DNA from: DATJXG01 sp035500455
Lineage (GTDB): Bacteria; Acidobacteriota; Terriglobia; Terriglobales; Acidobacteriaceae
Assembly (NCBI GenBank): GCA_035500455.1
Contig: DATJXG010000268.1
Coordinates: 1-22,659 of the forward strand
Length of the DNA stretch: 22,659 nt
Direction: 5' to 3'
Made by a program: the position numbers and the translations under genes. Position 1 is the first letter of the stretch. Each line of letters starts with the position of its first letter. Shown here one piece after another: positions 1-7,437 of this stretch. The notes under the pieces were generated by a model that did not search any database, was not told the origin of the DNA, and was given only the letters and a program-made list of their open reading frames with translations.

Positions 1-254
1 ATCAGCAGTTCCGGCCGATACAATGCGACCGCTGCCTCACTCGCCTGACGCGCCGCTTCGCGGCCGATGCCTGCGCAAACCAGTACGGCATCGCCATTCT
101 CGAAGAACGTGAAACTGCGGCCGTCGAGGTGGCGTTCCCGCCTGGGCCAGCGCTTTACCACCCGGTGGACTTCACGCTCCAGCGCGACTACGATCGCGAT
201 CTTACGTTCGCCCAGCGAAGTCTGCGCCGAGAACTGGGAACTGGCAACTGACAA
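1..254 (-). CDS. hpnG: Nucleoside phosphorylase family protein, HpnG-like (5' part only)
   Basis: This is the N-terminal 84 residues of a protein that runs off the left edge. The frame reads KIAIVVALEREV, then DAVLVCAGIGREAARQA, then a helix ending ALYRPELL. This matches the start of PNP/UDP and MTA/SAH nucleosidase-type phosphorylases: a first beta strand with an A-L-E-R/E element, then a glycine-rich strand. HpnG of this family removes adenine from adenosylhopane to give phosphoribosylhopane, and its place after hpnH and hpnA on the same strand supports that role. There is no ATG. I chose TTG at 254 because GGAG stands 8 nt upstream in a good Shine-Dalgarno position. The first residues then come from a simple repeat, so the true start could lie nearer the conserved core. 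The HpnG call rests on context; the superfamily call is firmer. Confidence 0.7.
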   Translation of the reverse strand, partial: MSVASSQFSAQTSLGERKIAIVVALEREVHRVVKRWPRRERHLDGRSFTFFENGDAVLVCAGIGREAARQASEAAVALYRPELL

Positions 255-258
255 CTGG
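229..258. repeat. Short degenerate AACTGG/CAACTG repeat
   Basis: GAACTGG, GAACTGG, CAACTGA and CAACTGG follow each other directly. It overlaps the chosen TTG start of the phosphorylase gene, so the first residues of that protein may be repeat-derived. It resembles the simple intergenic filler at 1367-1437 and 3102-3190. Confidence 0.5.
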
Positions 259-275
259 TTTTCTCCAAATCAAGT

Positions 276-297
276 GTAGCGCCGGCGTCCCGCAGGC
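276..297 (+). repeat. REP-like palindrome, copy 1
   Basis: 22-bp element starting GTAGC followed by an imperfect hairpin (GCCGGCG, 3-nt loop, CGCAGGC). It is one of four copies in the window and is paired in inverted orientation with copy 2, 40 bp away. The pair sits between hpnA and the phosphorylase gene. Confidence 0.7.
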
Positions 298-337
298 AGC
301 CATGGCTTCGCCCCGCTCGTCCAACGCTGCACGCGTT

Positions 338-359
338 GCCGGCGGAACGCCGGCGCTAC
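338..359 (-). repeat. REP-like palindrome, copy 2
   Basis: Reverse-orientation copy of the 22-bp element. On the minus strand it reads GTAGC followed by GCCGGCG, a 3-nt loop and CGCCGGC, a perfect 7-bp stem. It lies 20 nt past the hpnA stop and forms an inverted pair with copy 1. Confidence 0.7.
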
Positions 360-378
360 CTCCAGACACAGTCGTTTT

Positions 379-1365
379 TCACGCATAGCGATGGTGGCGA
401 AACCACTCTACTGCCCGCCCCAACGCGTCATCCACCGGGACTATTTTCCATCCCAAATCGCGCTCCGCTTTGGCTGACGTCACGAACATTTTCTTGCGGC
501 CCATGCGCACGGCGTCAATGGTGGCGCGGGGCTCGCGGCCTAGCAGGCGGCCGGTTACCATCTCGTCGACGACACCAGTGGCCAGGGCCATTACGTACGG
601 AACGCGCACCTTGGGCGATGGCAGCCCGGTGATCGCGGCCAGCTTGTCGAGAATCTGTTTCAACGTCAGGTTTTCGCCGCCCAGGATGTAGCGCTCGCCG
701 CTCTTTCCCTTTTCCAATGCCGCCACGTGGCCGCGGGCGCACTCGCCGGCATCCACCAGGTTCAGGCCCGTGTCCACGTAAGCGGGAAACTTTTTCTTGA
801 GAAAATCCACCACGATTCTTCCTGTAGGCGTGGGCTTGATGTCGCGCTCCCCTACCGGCGTTGTGGGATTGACGATCACCACATCCATCCCGCCGCGGCC
901 CGCTTCTATGGCGACCTGCTCGGCCATGAATTTCGAGCGTTTGTACGGGCCGATCATATTGTCCAAGGCGACCGGAGATTCCTCGTCCGCTAAATGCCCG
1001 TTCGAGGTGAAGCCCATGGTCGCCACACTCGAGGTGTAAACCACTCGTCGAATGCCGGTGCGGCGCGCCGCTTCCAGAATGGCCCGCGTGCCCTCGACGT
1101 TGGAGCGGTACATTTCATCCGGATCGCGCACCCAGAGCCGGTAGTCTGCGGCTACGTGGAACACTGCTTCGCAGCCGGAAAGCGCCTTCTCAAACGAAGC
1201 CGGATCGCGCAAGTCGCCGACGACCCGCTCCGCCTTCAGGTCTTCGATATTGCTCAGATTGCTGCTTGCGCGGACCAGCAACCTGAGATCCGCTCCCTGC
1301 GCCGCCAGCGCCCGCGCGACATGGCTGCCGAGGAATCCGGTGGCGCCTGTGACGAAAACCAGCAT
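379..1365 (-). CDS. hpnA: Hopanoid-associated sugar epimerase/reductase HpnA
   Basis: A 328-residue NAD(P)-dependent protein of the extended short-chain dehydrogenase/reductase family (dihydroflavonol 4-reductase-like). The N-terminus MLVFVTGATGFLG carries the Rossmann TGxxGxxG motif at residues 6-13. A DLRD motif follows near 51-54, VFHVAA near 68-73, and the catalytic Tyr141-x-x-x-Lys145 pair in YKRSK. Length and motif order fit HpnA, named from hopanoid clusters. Its exact reaction is not settled; it is thought to act on the sugar-like side chain. The frame is open 12 codons further up to 1401, but those codons come from a CTGAAAGC repeat, so the Met at 1365 next to the Rossmann strand is the better start. 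It lies between two inverted REP-like pairs in the hopanoid cluster. Confidence 0.88.
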   Translation of the reverse strand: MLVFVTGATGFLGSHVARALAAQGADLRLLVRASSNLSNIEDLKAERVVGDLRDPASFEKALSGCEAVFHVAADYRLWVRDPDEMYRSNVEGTRAILEAARRTGIRRVVYTSSVATMGFTSNGHLADEESPVALDNMIGPYKRSKFMAEQVAIEAGRGGMDVVIVNPTTPVGERDIKPTPTGRIVVDFLKKKFPAYVDTGLNLVDAGECARGHVAALEKGKSGERYILGGENLTLKQILDKLAAITGLPSPKVRVPYVMALATGVVDEMVTGRLLGREPRATIDAVRMGRKKMFVTSAKAERDLGWKIVPVDDALGRAVEWFRHHRYA

Positions 1366-1366
1366 A

Positions 1367-1437
1367 AGAGCTTTCAGGCAGCAGCTGTCAGCTTTCAGCA
1401 ATCGCTGAGACCTGAAAGCTGATGGCTGAAAGCTGCT
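1367..1437. repeat. CTGAAAGCTGA-type intergenic repeat with hairpin
   Basis: Several copies of CTGAAAGC and its complement GCTTTCAG are packed here. CAGCTTTCAG at 1389-1398 and CTGAAAGCTG at 1412-1421 form a perfect 10-bp inverted repeat with a 13-nt loop. It lies immediately upstream of hpnA and artificially extends its reading frame. Confidence 0.65.
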
Positions 1438-1460
1438 CCATTCTCTCCCGCTCCGTCACC

Positions 1461-1482
1461 GTAGCGCCGGCGTCTCGCCGGC
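1461..1482 (+). repeat. REP-like palindrome, copy 3
   Basis: 22-bp element with GTAGC followed by the core GCCGGCGTCTCGCCGGC, a perfect 7-bp stem with a 3-nt loop. Inverted relative to copy 4, 39 bp away. Confidence 0.75.
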
Positions 1483-1521
1483 ATTCTTCCCATCGGTATG
1501 CTGCAGGCGCCCAGGCTAAGT

Positions 1522-1543
1522 GCCGGCGGGACGCCGGCGCTAC
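1522..1543 (-). repeat. REP-like palindrome, copy 4, supplying a stop codon
   Basis: Reverse-orientation copy with a perfect 7-bp stem. The TAG at its 5' end (minus strand, 1542-1540) is the stop codon of the small gene 1540-1983. Forms an inverted pair with copy 3. Confidence 0.75.
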
Positions 1544-1983
1544 TCCAGATTCTCCGGTTGCAACGAAATATCCGTCTCGCCGGCGGCTTTCTTCTCCCAG
1601 TAATGCCGCACCCAGTTTTCCCAGCTCTTGCCCGCGGCCATATCGCGGCCGCTGAAGGCCAGGCCGGCGACCTCGGCGTACGAGACCGAAACTTTGCCGC
1701 CACCGCTTTTCGGCAGCAGGCGCACGACGGAATCTGCCAGGGAATTTCCGGAGCGCCGGTCGAAAATATAGCCCTCGACCTTGCTGCCGTCTTTGCGCGT
1801 GATCAGGACGTCGCCGCGATAATCGAAGGCCTGCTCGAGTGCGGCGCGAAGCTCTTCCGGCGTGGCCAACTCCGGCACCGAGCCTTCCAGTTGTGTGTGG
1901 GTCGTACCGGGGACTACTTCCAGCGAGTCGGGATCGGCGGCAGGATCGGCCGCCGGGGTTCGCCCTGCTTCCCGGCCGCTCAA
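1540..1983 (-). CDS. Small conserved-looking protein in the hopanoid operon, function unknown
   Basis: A 147-residue protein that I cannot name. The first 35 or so residues are Ala/Pro/Asp-rich and look disordered. From about residue 42 a compact domain follows: TPEELRAALEQAFDYRGDV, then a strand pair around KDGSKVEGYIFDRR, then VSVSYAEVAGLAFSGRDMAAGKSWENWV. The V-x-G-Y-I-F-D and E-V-A-G-L-x-F elements suggest a small beta-barrel of the kind that reads 'Asp-Gly-Ser ... I/V-x-G-Y'. Translation would begin at TTG, sharing TTGA with the hpnH stop, which implies translational coupling. The stop lies inside a REP-like element. Strand, coupling and position tie it to hopanoid synthesis by inference only. 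Confidence 0.7.
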   Translation of the reverse strand: MSGREAGRTPAADPAADPDSLEVVPGTTHTQLEGSVPELATPEELRAALEQAFDYRGDVLITRKDGSKVEGYIFDRRSGNSLADSVVRLLPKSGGGKVSVSYAEVAGLAFSGRDMAAGKSWENWVRHYWEKKAAGETDISLQPENLE

Positions 1984-3098
1984 ACCCGCGTCTCCTCCGC
2001 CGGAGATTCAATCTGCACCAGCGGGCTGAAGGCGTGAACCGGCCGCGCCGGCTCCTCCAGCAACTTGAGCGCGGAGGGATCTTCGTAGCGGTTGAACAGC
2101 GAAGCCCGCACCGTGGCCAGAAATCCACGCAGCGAACCGAAAGTGTCGTTCACCGCAGATGCTTCGTAGCCGCTGTGCACCATGCAATTGGCGCACTTGG
2201 GATTGCCCGACTCCGTGCCGTATTTCTCCCACTCCGTCGAATCGAGCAGCTCCTGGAAAGAATCGGCGTACCCGTCCTGCAGCAGATAGCAAGGCTTCTG
2301 CCAGCCGAACACGTTGTACGTGGGCATGCCCCAGGGGGTGCAGGCGTAGTCGCGCTTACCCATGAGGAATTCCTGAAACAACGGCGACAGATTGAACCGC
2401 CACGTCGGCTTGCGGTTGGAAAGAATGGCGCGGAACAGCCGCCGGGTGCGGGCGCGTCCGAGGAAATGCTGCTGGTCGGGCGCCTTGTCGTAGGAATATC
2501 CGGGCGAGAGCATCATGCCTTCGAGGCCCAGGTCCATCATTTCGTCGAAGAACGCTCGCACGCTCTTGGCGTCGGCGCCGTCGAAGAGCGTAGTGTTGGT
2601 CGTGACCCGGAAGCCCTTCGCCAAAGCTTCCTTAATCCCTTCCAGAGCCTTGTCATACCCGCCTTCGAGGCACACCGAAAAATCGTGGTGCTCGCGCTGC
2701 CCATCCATGTGAACAGAAAACGTCAGATACTTGCTGGGCTTGAACAGATCGATTTTCTGCTTGAGTAGCAGCGCGTTGGTGCAGAGGTAGATGTATTTCT
2801 TGCGCGCCACCAGGCCTCTGACGATCTCACCGATCTGGGGATGCAGCAGCGGCTCTCCGCCGGGGATGGAAACCGTTGGCGCCCCGCACTCGTCCACCGC
2901 GCGGAAGCATTCTTCCGGCGTAAGCTCCATCTTGAGCACGTGCGCGGGATACTGGATCTTGCCGCAGCCGGCGCAAGCCAGATTGCAGCGGAACAGCGGC
3001 TCCAGCATCAGCACCAGCGGATACTGCTTGCGCCCCCGAAGCTTCTGCCCGAGGACGTAAGTCGCGACTGTCCACATCTGGGATATCGGTACGGACAT
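1980..3098 (-). CDS. hpnH: Adenosylhopane synthase, radical SAM protein HpnH
   Basis: A 372-residue radical SAM enzyme. HpnH joins a 5'-deoxyadenosyl group to diploptene, the first step toward C35 side-chain hopanoids. The [4Fe-4S] motif is Cys38-x3-Cys42-x2-Cys45 (CNLACAGC), followed by the SAM-binding GGEP at about 80-83 and the sequence SVHMDG typical of the family. The C-terminal part holds further cysteines in CTPWG, KPCYLL and KCANCMVHSG, as in the DUF3463 extension of HpnH. Length matches the family. The stop overlaps the TTG start of the next gene. Upstream lies a 354-bp repeat-filled gap before shc, so whether it shares the shc transcript is not clear from sequence. Confidence 0.95.
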   Translation of the reverse strand: MSVPISQMWTVATYVLGQKLRGRKQYPLVLMLEPLFRCNLACAGCGKIQYPAHVLKMELTPEECFRAVDECGAPTVSIPGGEPLLHPQIGEIVRGLVARKKYIYLCTNALLLKQKIDLFKPSKYLTFSVHMDGQREHHDFSVCLEGGYDKALEGIKEALAKGFRVTTNTTLFDGADAKSVRAFFDEMMDLGLEGMMLSPGYSYDKAPDQQHFLGRARTRRLFRAILSNRKPTWRFNLSPLFQEFLMGKRDYACTPWGMPTYNVFGWQKPCYLLQDGYADSFQELLDSTEWEKYGTESGNPKCANCMVHSGYEASAVNDTFGSLRGFLATVRASLFNRYEDPSALKLLEEPARPVHAFSPLVQIESPAEETRV

Positions 3099-3101
3099 TT
3101 T

Positions 3102-3190
3102 TGGCTTTTAGCTCCTGGCTTTTAGCTTTTAGCCTCTAGCCTCTAGCCTCTAGCCTCTAGCTCCTAAGCTTCTAGCTATGGCTATGGCCT
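3102..3190. repeat. Degenerate TTTTAGC/CCTCTAG tandem repeat
   Basis: The stretch starts with TTTTAGC-like units and continues with four tandem 7-bp GCCTCTA units (3132-3159), then looser AGCTCC/AGCTAT units. It is the mirror orientation of the GCTAAAA-type stretch at 3406-3450. It occupies the leader of hpnH. Confidence 0.7.
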
Positions 3191-3233
3191 AAACCCACAG
3201 CTCTTGCTCTTTCTCATTCCCTAACCAAAACCC

Positions 3234-3316
3234 TTGTCATTCCGAGCGAAGCGAGGAATCTCGGTCTCCTCGGGTGCCGTTCAGGCCGAGATCCCTCGCT
3301 TCGCTCGGGATGACAA
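3234..3316. repeat. Long inverted repeat (31-bp arms) between shc and hpnH
   Basis: Arms 3234-3264 and 3286-3316 match at 29 of 31 positions in inverted orientation with a 21-nt loop. Each arm also contains the self-complementary CGAGCGAAGCGA-type core. As RNA it would form a strong hairpin on either strand. The GTCATTCCGAGCGAAGCG type of element recurs in many bacterial intergenic regions. Confidence 0.8.
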
Positions 3317-3400
3317 TCTGTTGATGGCTGCATGACAATGTGCTCGATGACTGCATGACAATCTGCATAATGCCTGCATGACAACCTGCTCGATGGCTGT
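3310..3400. repeat. Four tandem 22-23-bp units
   Basis: Units at 3310-3331, 3332-3354, 3355-3377 and 3378-3400 each start ATGACAA and end with GCCTGC, GGCTGC or similar. They begin inside the right arm of the inverted repeat, so the unit seems to have grown out of it. No spacers are present, so this is a simple tandem repeat. Confidence 0.75.
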
Positions 3401-3405
3401 TCGAC

Positions 3406-3450
3406 GCTAAGAGCTAAGAGCCAAAAGCTAATAGCTAACAGCTAAAAACC
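3406..3450. repeat. GCTAAAA/GCTAAGAG degenerate tandem repeat
   Basis: Six GCTAA-containing units follow each other directly beyond the shc stop codon. Complementary in type to the TTTTAGC stretch at 3102-3190, so the whole 3099-3452 gap has mirrored repeat ends. Confidence 0.65.
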
Positions 3451-3452
3451 AA

Positions 3453-5441
3453 TCAATCCCCGGCCCGCGCCGTGCTCGTCGACTCCGCCATCACCTGAGA
3501 ATACTTGGCCAGCGCGATCAGCGGGAAATACTGCCGGTACATGTGATAGATGAGATAAAACACCTTAGGGAATCCGGTTCCTGTAGTGTGCGGCTCATCC
3601 CACGATCCGTCCTTCTTCTGCGTGCGCAGCAGATATGCGACCCCGCGGGCGACGCTGTCGCTGCGCGTGTCATTCGCCGCCAGCAGGCCCATGATCGCCC
3701 ACGCGGTCTGTGAAGGCGTGCTCGGCCCCATGCCTTTGGTGCTGGGGTCGTCATACGAGCCGCAGGTTTCGCCCCAGCCGCCGTCCGGGTTCTGCACCAT
3801 GCGCAGCCATTCCGCCGCCTGCTGCACGTAAGGCTCGTGATAATCCACGCCCTGAGCTTCCAGGCCGCGCAGCACCTGCATGGTGCCATAGATGTAATTC
3901 ACGCCCCAGCGCCCGAACCATGATCCATCCGGTTCCTGCTCGGCGATCAGGAATTTCAACGCCTTTTTCACCGCGGGATGGTTCTTGTCATAACCATAAG
4001 CGGCCAGCATTTCCAGCACGCGGCCGGTGATATCCACCGAGGCCGGGTCAAGCATGGCGTTGTGGTCGGCAAACGGGATGAACTGGAACACCATGCGGTT
4101 GTTGTTCTTATCGAACGACGCCCAGCCTCCGTTGCGGTTCTGCATGGAGAGAATCCAGTCGATGGCGCGCTGCGCCGACTCGCGCTGATAGCGTCCATTG
4201 GGATGCTCCACCTGGCTCAGCGCCAGGCAGACCATGGCGCTGTCGTCCACGTCGGGAGCGAATTCGTTGTTGAACCAGAAATACCAGCCGCCCGGCTGGC
4301 CTTTGCGGTTCTTGACCTTCCAGTCGCCGGGGCGCCGCACCTGCTTCTGCAACAGCCAGTCCGCGCACTCCACCAGGCGCGGATCGTCCTGCGGCACTCC
4401 GGCTTCGCCCAGCGCGAACAGGGCATAAGCCGTATCCCACACCGGCGACTTACAGGGCTGCATGCGGAAGGTATCTTGATCATCGATTCCGAGTTTCTCG
4501 AACTCATCCATCGCCCGGATCATCTGCGGATCGTCCAATGAATACCCCAAACACCTCAGCGCGATGATGGCGTTCATCATCGAGGGATAAATCGCGCCCA
4601 GGCCATCGCTCATCTCGAAGCGCTCCAGCATCCAGCGCTCCGCCTTGCGCAACGCCAGCCAGCGCAGCGGGCGGATGTGCACCGCCTCAAACCAGTGGGT
4701 CAGGCGGTCAAAGCAGAGGAAGAAATTCCTCCAGGAAAACAGGTTCTTGTCCCAGCGCAGGCGCAGATTGGCTTTCTCGCGTCCGCCCACAAAAAGCTCC
4801 TGCACTCCCATTTCGTCAGGGATTTTCTTCAGCGGCTTCTTGGCATAGGCGATGGAAAGCGGCACCAGAATCTGCCGCGACCAGGTGGAAATCTCGTAAA
4901 TGTTGAACCAGAACCAGTTGGGGAACAGAACAATTTCGGGCGGGACGGCGGGAACCGCGTCGTAGTCGTACTGCCCGAGGAAGCACAGATAAATCTTGGT
5001 GAAGGTGTTGACCTCGGTGACGCCGCCCATCTCCAGAATTTTCTTGCGGGCGCGGACCAGCACCGGATCGTCGGCTTTGTAGCCCGCCAGCTTGAGTCCA
5101 AAGTAAGCCTTCACCGAAGCGCTGATGTTGGACGGTCCGTCGGCGTAGATGGCCCAGCCCCCATCTTCGTTCTGGTGCTTGAGGATATAGTTGGCACACT
5201 TCTGGAAGCGCTCGGGGTTGCCGGTGCCAAGCAGGGTGTGCAGCAGGATGTAGTCGGATTCCAGCGTGGTATCGGCTTCGAGTTCGCCGCACCAGTAGCC
5301 GTCCTCCTCCTGCAGAGAAAACAGATAGCGGCGCGCTCCGTCGATTCCGGCCGCAACCCGGCTGGGCAGGTCGTCGATTTTGCCGAAGCGCATCGGCGGC
5401 ACTGTTGCGAAAGACGAAGCTGGGGAGGAGGAATCTCTCAT
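3453..5441 (-). CDS. shc: Squalene-hopene cyclase
   Basis: A 662-residue class II triterpene cyclase, membrane-associated, that folds squalene into hopene and hopanol. The catalytic acid motif is Asp-Val-Asp-Asp at residues 397-400 (DVDDSA). Six QW motifs (Q-x3-G-x-W type) are visible: QEEDGYW at 44, QNEDGGW at 90, QNRNGGW at 434, QEPDGSW at 502, QNPDGGW at 550 and QKKDGSW at 608. They mark the alpha/alpha barrel repeats. Length and motif spacing are normal, so it should be a full enzyme. The start at 5441 is 9 nt after the ispH stop, with weak AAGAG upstream; Met17 is an alternative start. Cotranscription with ispH is likely, linking precursor supply with cyclisation. Confidence 0.96.
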   Translation of the reverse strand: MRDSSSPASSFATVPPMRFGKIDDLPSRVAAGIDGARRYLFSLQEEDGYWCGELEADTTLESDYILLHTLLGTGNPERFQKCANYILKHQNEDGGWAIYADGPSNISASVKAYFGLKLAGYKADDPVLVRARKKILEMGGVTEVNTFTKIYLCFLGQYDYDAVPAVPPEIVLFPNWFWFNIYEISTWSRQILVPLSIAYAKKPLKKIPDEMGVQELFVGGREKANLRLRWDKNLFSWRNFFLCFDRLTHWFEAVHIRPLRWLALRKAERWMLERFEMSDGLGAIYPSMMNAIIALRCLGYSLDDPQMIRAMDEFEKLGIDDQDTFRMQPCKSPVWDTAYALFALGEAGVPQDDPRLVECADWLLQKQVRRPGDWKVKNRKGQPGGWYFWFNNEFAPDVDDSAMVCLALSQVEHPNGRYQRESAQRAIDWILSMQNRNGGWASFDKNNNRMVFQFIPFADHNAMLDPASVDITGRVLEMLAAYGYDKNHPAVKKALKFLIAEQEPDGSWFGRWGVNYIYGTMQVLRGLEAQGVDYHEPYVQQAAEWLRMVQNPDGGWGETCGSYDDPSTKGMGPSTPSQTAWAIMGLLAANDTRSDSVARGVAYLLRTQKKDGSWDEPHTTGTGFPKVFYLIYHMYRQYFPLIALAKYSQVMAESTSTARAGD

Positions 5442-5450
5442 GCAGCTCTT

Positions 5451-6464
5451 TTAGTCCGCGCTAACCGCGCCGGATGGGGCCGGGGCCGCCGCAATCGCCT
5501 CAACAATTTCCGGCGGAAGGCCGAAGCGCACATTCTCCGGCATCACTTCCACCTCCTGCACGTTGTCGAAGCCCTTCGTTCCCAGGAACGCCACCACCTC
5601 TTCGACCAGGCATTCTGGAGCTGAAGCCCCGGCGGTCAAAGCGATGGTTTTCACGCCCTCCAGCCACTCCGGCCGGATGTTGCGGTAACTATCGATTAGA
5701 TGCGAACTTGTCGCCAGATTGCGCGCCACCTCGACTAACCGATTGGAATTAGAGCTGTTATCCGATCCAACCACAAGCAACAGATCGGCCTCCGAGGCCA
5801 CGTGCTTTACCGCCACCTGGCGGTTTTCCGTGGCGTAGCAGATGTCCTGTGCGGCCGGTCCCTTGATGTTGGGGTATTTCTTCTGTAAAGCCGCGACGAT
5901 GTCTTTGGTTTCGTCAAGGCTGAGAGTGGTTTGCGTGAGATAGGCCACACGATCGGGATCAGGCACGGTCAGCGATTCCACCTGTTCCGGAGATCCCACC
6001 ACCTGAGTGACCGCTGGGGCTTCTCCCAGCGTGCCGATGACTTCGTCGTGATCGCGATGCCCGATCAGAATCAGCGAATAGCCCTCTTTCGCGAACTTGA
6101 CGGCTTCCACATGCACCTTGGTGACCAGGGGACAGGTGGCATCGATCACGCGCAGTTTGCGGGTCTGGCTGGCCTCGCGGACCTCGGGCGAAACCCCATG
6201 CGCGCTATAGATGACCCGCTCGCCCGCCGGTACCTCATCCACGCTGTCCACGAAAATGGCGCCCTTGCCCTGAAGTTCTTCCACCACAAAGCGGTTGTGG
6301 ACAATCTCCTTGCGAACATAGATCGGCGGCCCGAAGGCTTCCAGGGCGATGCGGACAATATCAATGGCCCGCACCACCCCGGCGCAGAATCCCCGGGGCT
6401 TTAACAAAAGCAAAGTCTTGTCGTCGCTGTTGGGCACGAGTAAAAGTTCCCCTTTAAGATGCAC
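5451..6464 (-). CDS. ispH: 4-hydroxy-3-methylbut-2-enyl diphosphate reductase IspH (LytB)
   Basis: Iron-sulphur enzyme for the last step of the MEP pathway, converting HMBPP to IPP and DMAPP. The three cluster cysteines are C27 (GFCAGV), C111 (ATCPLV) and C209 (QDICYATENRQ). Substrate-binding residues are seen in IVHNRFV (H56), SAHGVSP (H89), GHRDHDE (H139, E141) and the SDNSSNS motif. The longest frame starts at GTG 6464. GTG at 6437 is also possible because AAAGGGG lies about 11 nt upstream of it. A candidate promoter is at 6489-6518. The gene heads the ispH-shc pair and probably feeds hopanoid synthesis. Confidence 0.95.
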   Translation of the reverse strand: MHLKGELLLVPNSDDKTLLLLKPRGFCAGVVRAIDIVRIALEAFGPPIYVRKEIVHNRFVVEELQGKGAIFVDSVDEVPAGERVIYSAHGVSPEVREASQTRKLRVIDATCPLVTKVHVEAVKFAKEGYSLILIGHRDHDEVIGTLGEAPAVTQVVGSPEQVESLTVPDPDRVAYLTQTTLSLDETKDIVAALQKKYPNIKGPAAQDICYATENRQVAVKHVASEADLLLVVGSDNSSNSNRLVEVARNLATSSHLIDSYRNIRPEWLEGVKTIALTAGASAPECLVEEVVAFLGTKGFDNVQEVEVMPENVRFGLPPEIVEAIAAAPAPSGAVSAD

Positions 6465-6488
6465 TACCCCACTTTATGGATACTTATA

Positions 6489-6518
6489 AAATTACCTGAA
6501 ATGAGCCCCGCTGGTCAA
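6489..6518 (-). promoter_or_regulatory. Candidate sigma-70-type promoter for ispH-shc
   Basis: On the minus strand TTGACC (6518-6513) and TAATTT (6494-6489) are separated by 18 nt. A start site about 7 nt further would give a leader of roughly 17-45 nt before the two possible ispH starts. It is the only such pair I noticed in this gap, and it is unproven. Confidence 0.4.
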
Positions 6519-6690
6519 CGTAAGCCGTAGAACGACAGAGGATTAGCAGCGATTGGGGAATTCCGGGAGTCGAACGGAAGGGGACTGACTCCTTAGTTCG
6601 ATTCGCGCCGAACTCTCCGCGCCCTCGGCGGAAGTTCTTCGCGTCCTCGACGACGTAAGATTTTGGGTTTGGCGAGTGAGGCAAAAACCG

Positions 6691-7437
6691 TCACTCCGGT
6701 TTCCACTCTCCCAGCAGGAACGTTCCACTGCCCTGGCGGCGGTAGCCCACCACCGCCAACCCCTGGGCGAAGGCCCTCTGAAACAACCCGCGATTACGTT
6801 GCTGCACCTCCTGGGCTTGGGCGCGGGTGGCCGGATCAGCCTTCCAGTCGTAGATCTCGGCGGGAACATCGATCGTCATTTTTGTTTCCACCGCCGGCCT
6901 TGTCCCCGTTTTCAGCAATTGCTCCACCCGCGGCGACTTCAGCCACCATTCCGCGACCAGCCGGTCGCTGGGCAGGCCGCCCTGCAACGGAGAGGAAGTA
7001 ATTCCATATTGGTTGACGGTGTAGCGGCGGGCAATCGCCCCCAGCTTCTCGATGTTCAGATACGCGTTCTTGATCTCCAGGGGATCAAAGGTCCACTCCA
7101 TCAATTCGAAACCCCTGCCCAGGGCCTCCTCCCGCTGCGCCAGCTTCAGCCGTCGCCCCAGCCCCGCGTCGCGAAATTCGGACCGCACCGCCAGCATGTG
7201 CGAATGCAGGTAGGAGCGGCCGTTGCGGAAGCCGGGGATGGAGAACGCGAAGCCCACCAGTTCCCTGCCCTGAAAGGCGCCGATCACCTGGCCGCCGATT
7301 TTCTCCGCCACCACGAACATGCGCAGCGGCACCAGTTCCGCGTCGGTGAAGTTCCAGACCTCCTTCTGCAGCGCGACGCAGGCCCGCATCTCTTCCAGGC
7401 CATGGCAGGCGCGAATCTCAACTGCCGGCGCGCTCAC
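6691..7437 (-). CDS. GNAT-superfamily acetyltransferase-like protein (COG3375 type)
   Basis: A 248-residue protein with the acyl-CoA N-acyltransferase fold. The N-terminus (LEEMRACVALQKEVWNF) is the usual first helix. Then VAEKIGGQVIGAFQGRELVGFAFSIPGF forms the central strands, and SEFRDAGLGRRLKLAQREEAL is the acetyl-CoA pyrophosphate loop (R-x-x-G-x-G/A). WTFDPLEIKNAYLNIEKLGAIARRYTVNQYG resembles the conserved later part of the COG3375 group, whose substrate is unknown. The GTG start shares GTGA with the mazG stop, so the two genes are translationally coupled. Confidence 0.8.
   Translation of the reverse strand: MSAPAVEIRACHGLEEMRACVALQKEVWNFTDAELVPLRMFVVAEKIGGQVIGAFQGRELVGFAFSIPGFRNGRSYLHSHMLAVRSEFRDAGLGRRLKLAQREEALGRGFELMEWTFDPLEIKNAYLNIEKLGAIARRYTVNQYGITSSPLQGGLPSDRLVAEWWLKSPRVEQLLKTGTRPAVETKMTIDVPAEIYDWKADPATRAQAQEVQQRNRGLFQRAFAQGLAVVGYRRQGSGTFLLGEWKPE

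Noticed and set aside
379..1401. Longer hpnA start at 1401
   Set aside because: The extra 12 codons derive from a CTGAAAGC-type repeat and precede the Rossmann strand, which normally opens the protein.
1839..2768. 309-codon plus-strand ORF opposite hpnH
   Set aside because: Antisense to the radical SAM gene with intact motifs; composition is Arg/Ala/Leu-rich filler.
3132..3400. CRISPR array between shc and hpnH
   Set aside because: The 7-bp and 22-23-bp units are directly adjacent with no variable spacers and no cas genes are present; these are simple tandem repeats.
4677..5624. 315-codon plus-strand ORF opposite shc and the 3' end of ispH
   Set aside because: It overlaps two well-recognised genes in antisense and shows no family features.
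6560..6620. Possible tRNA-like GGGAGTCGAACGG segment
   Set aside because: It recalls a T-loop but no matching acceptor, anticodon or D arms could be found on either strand.
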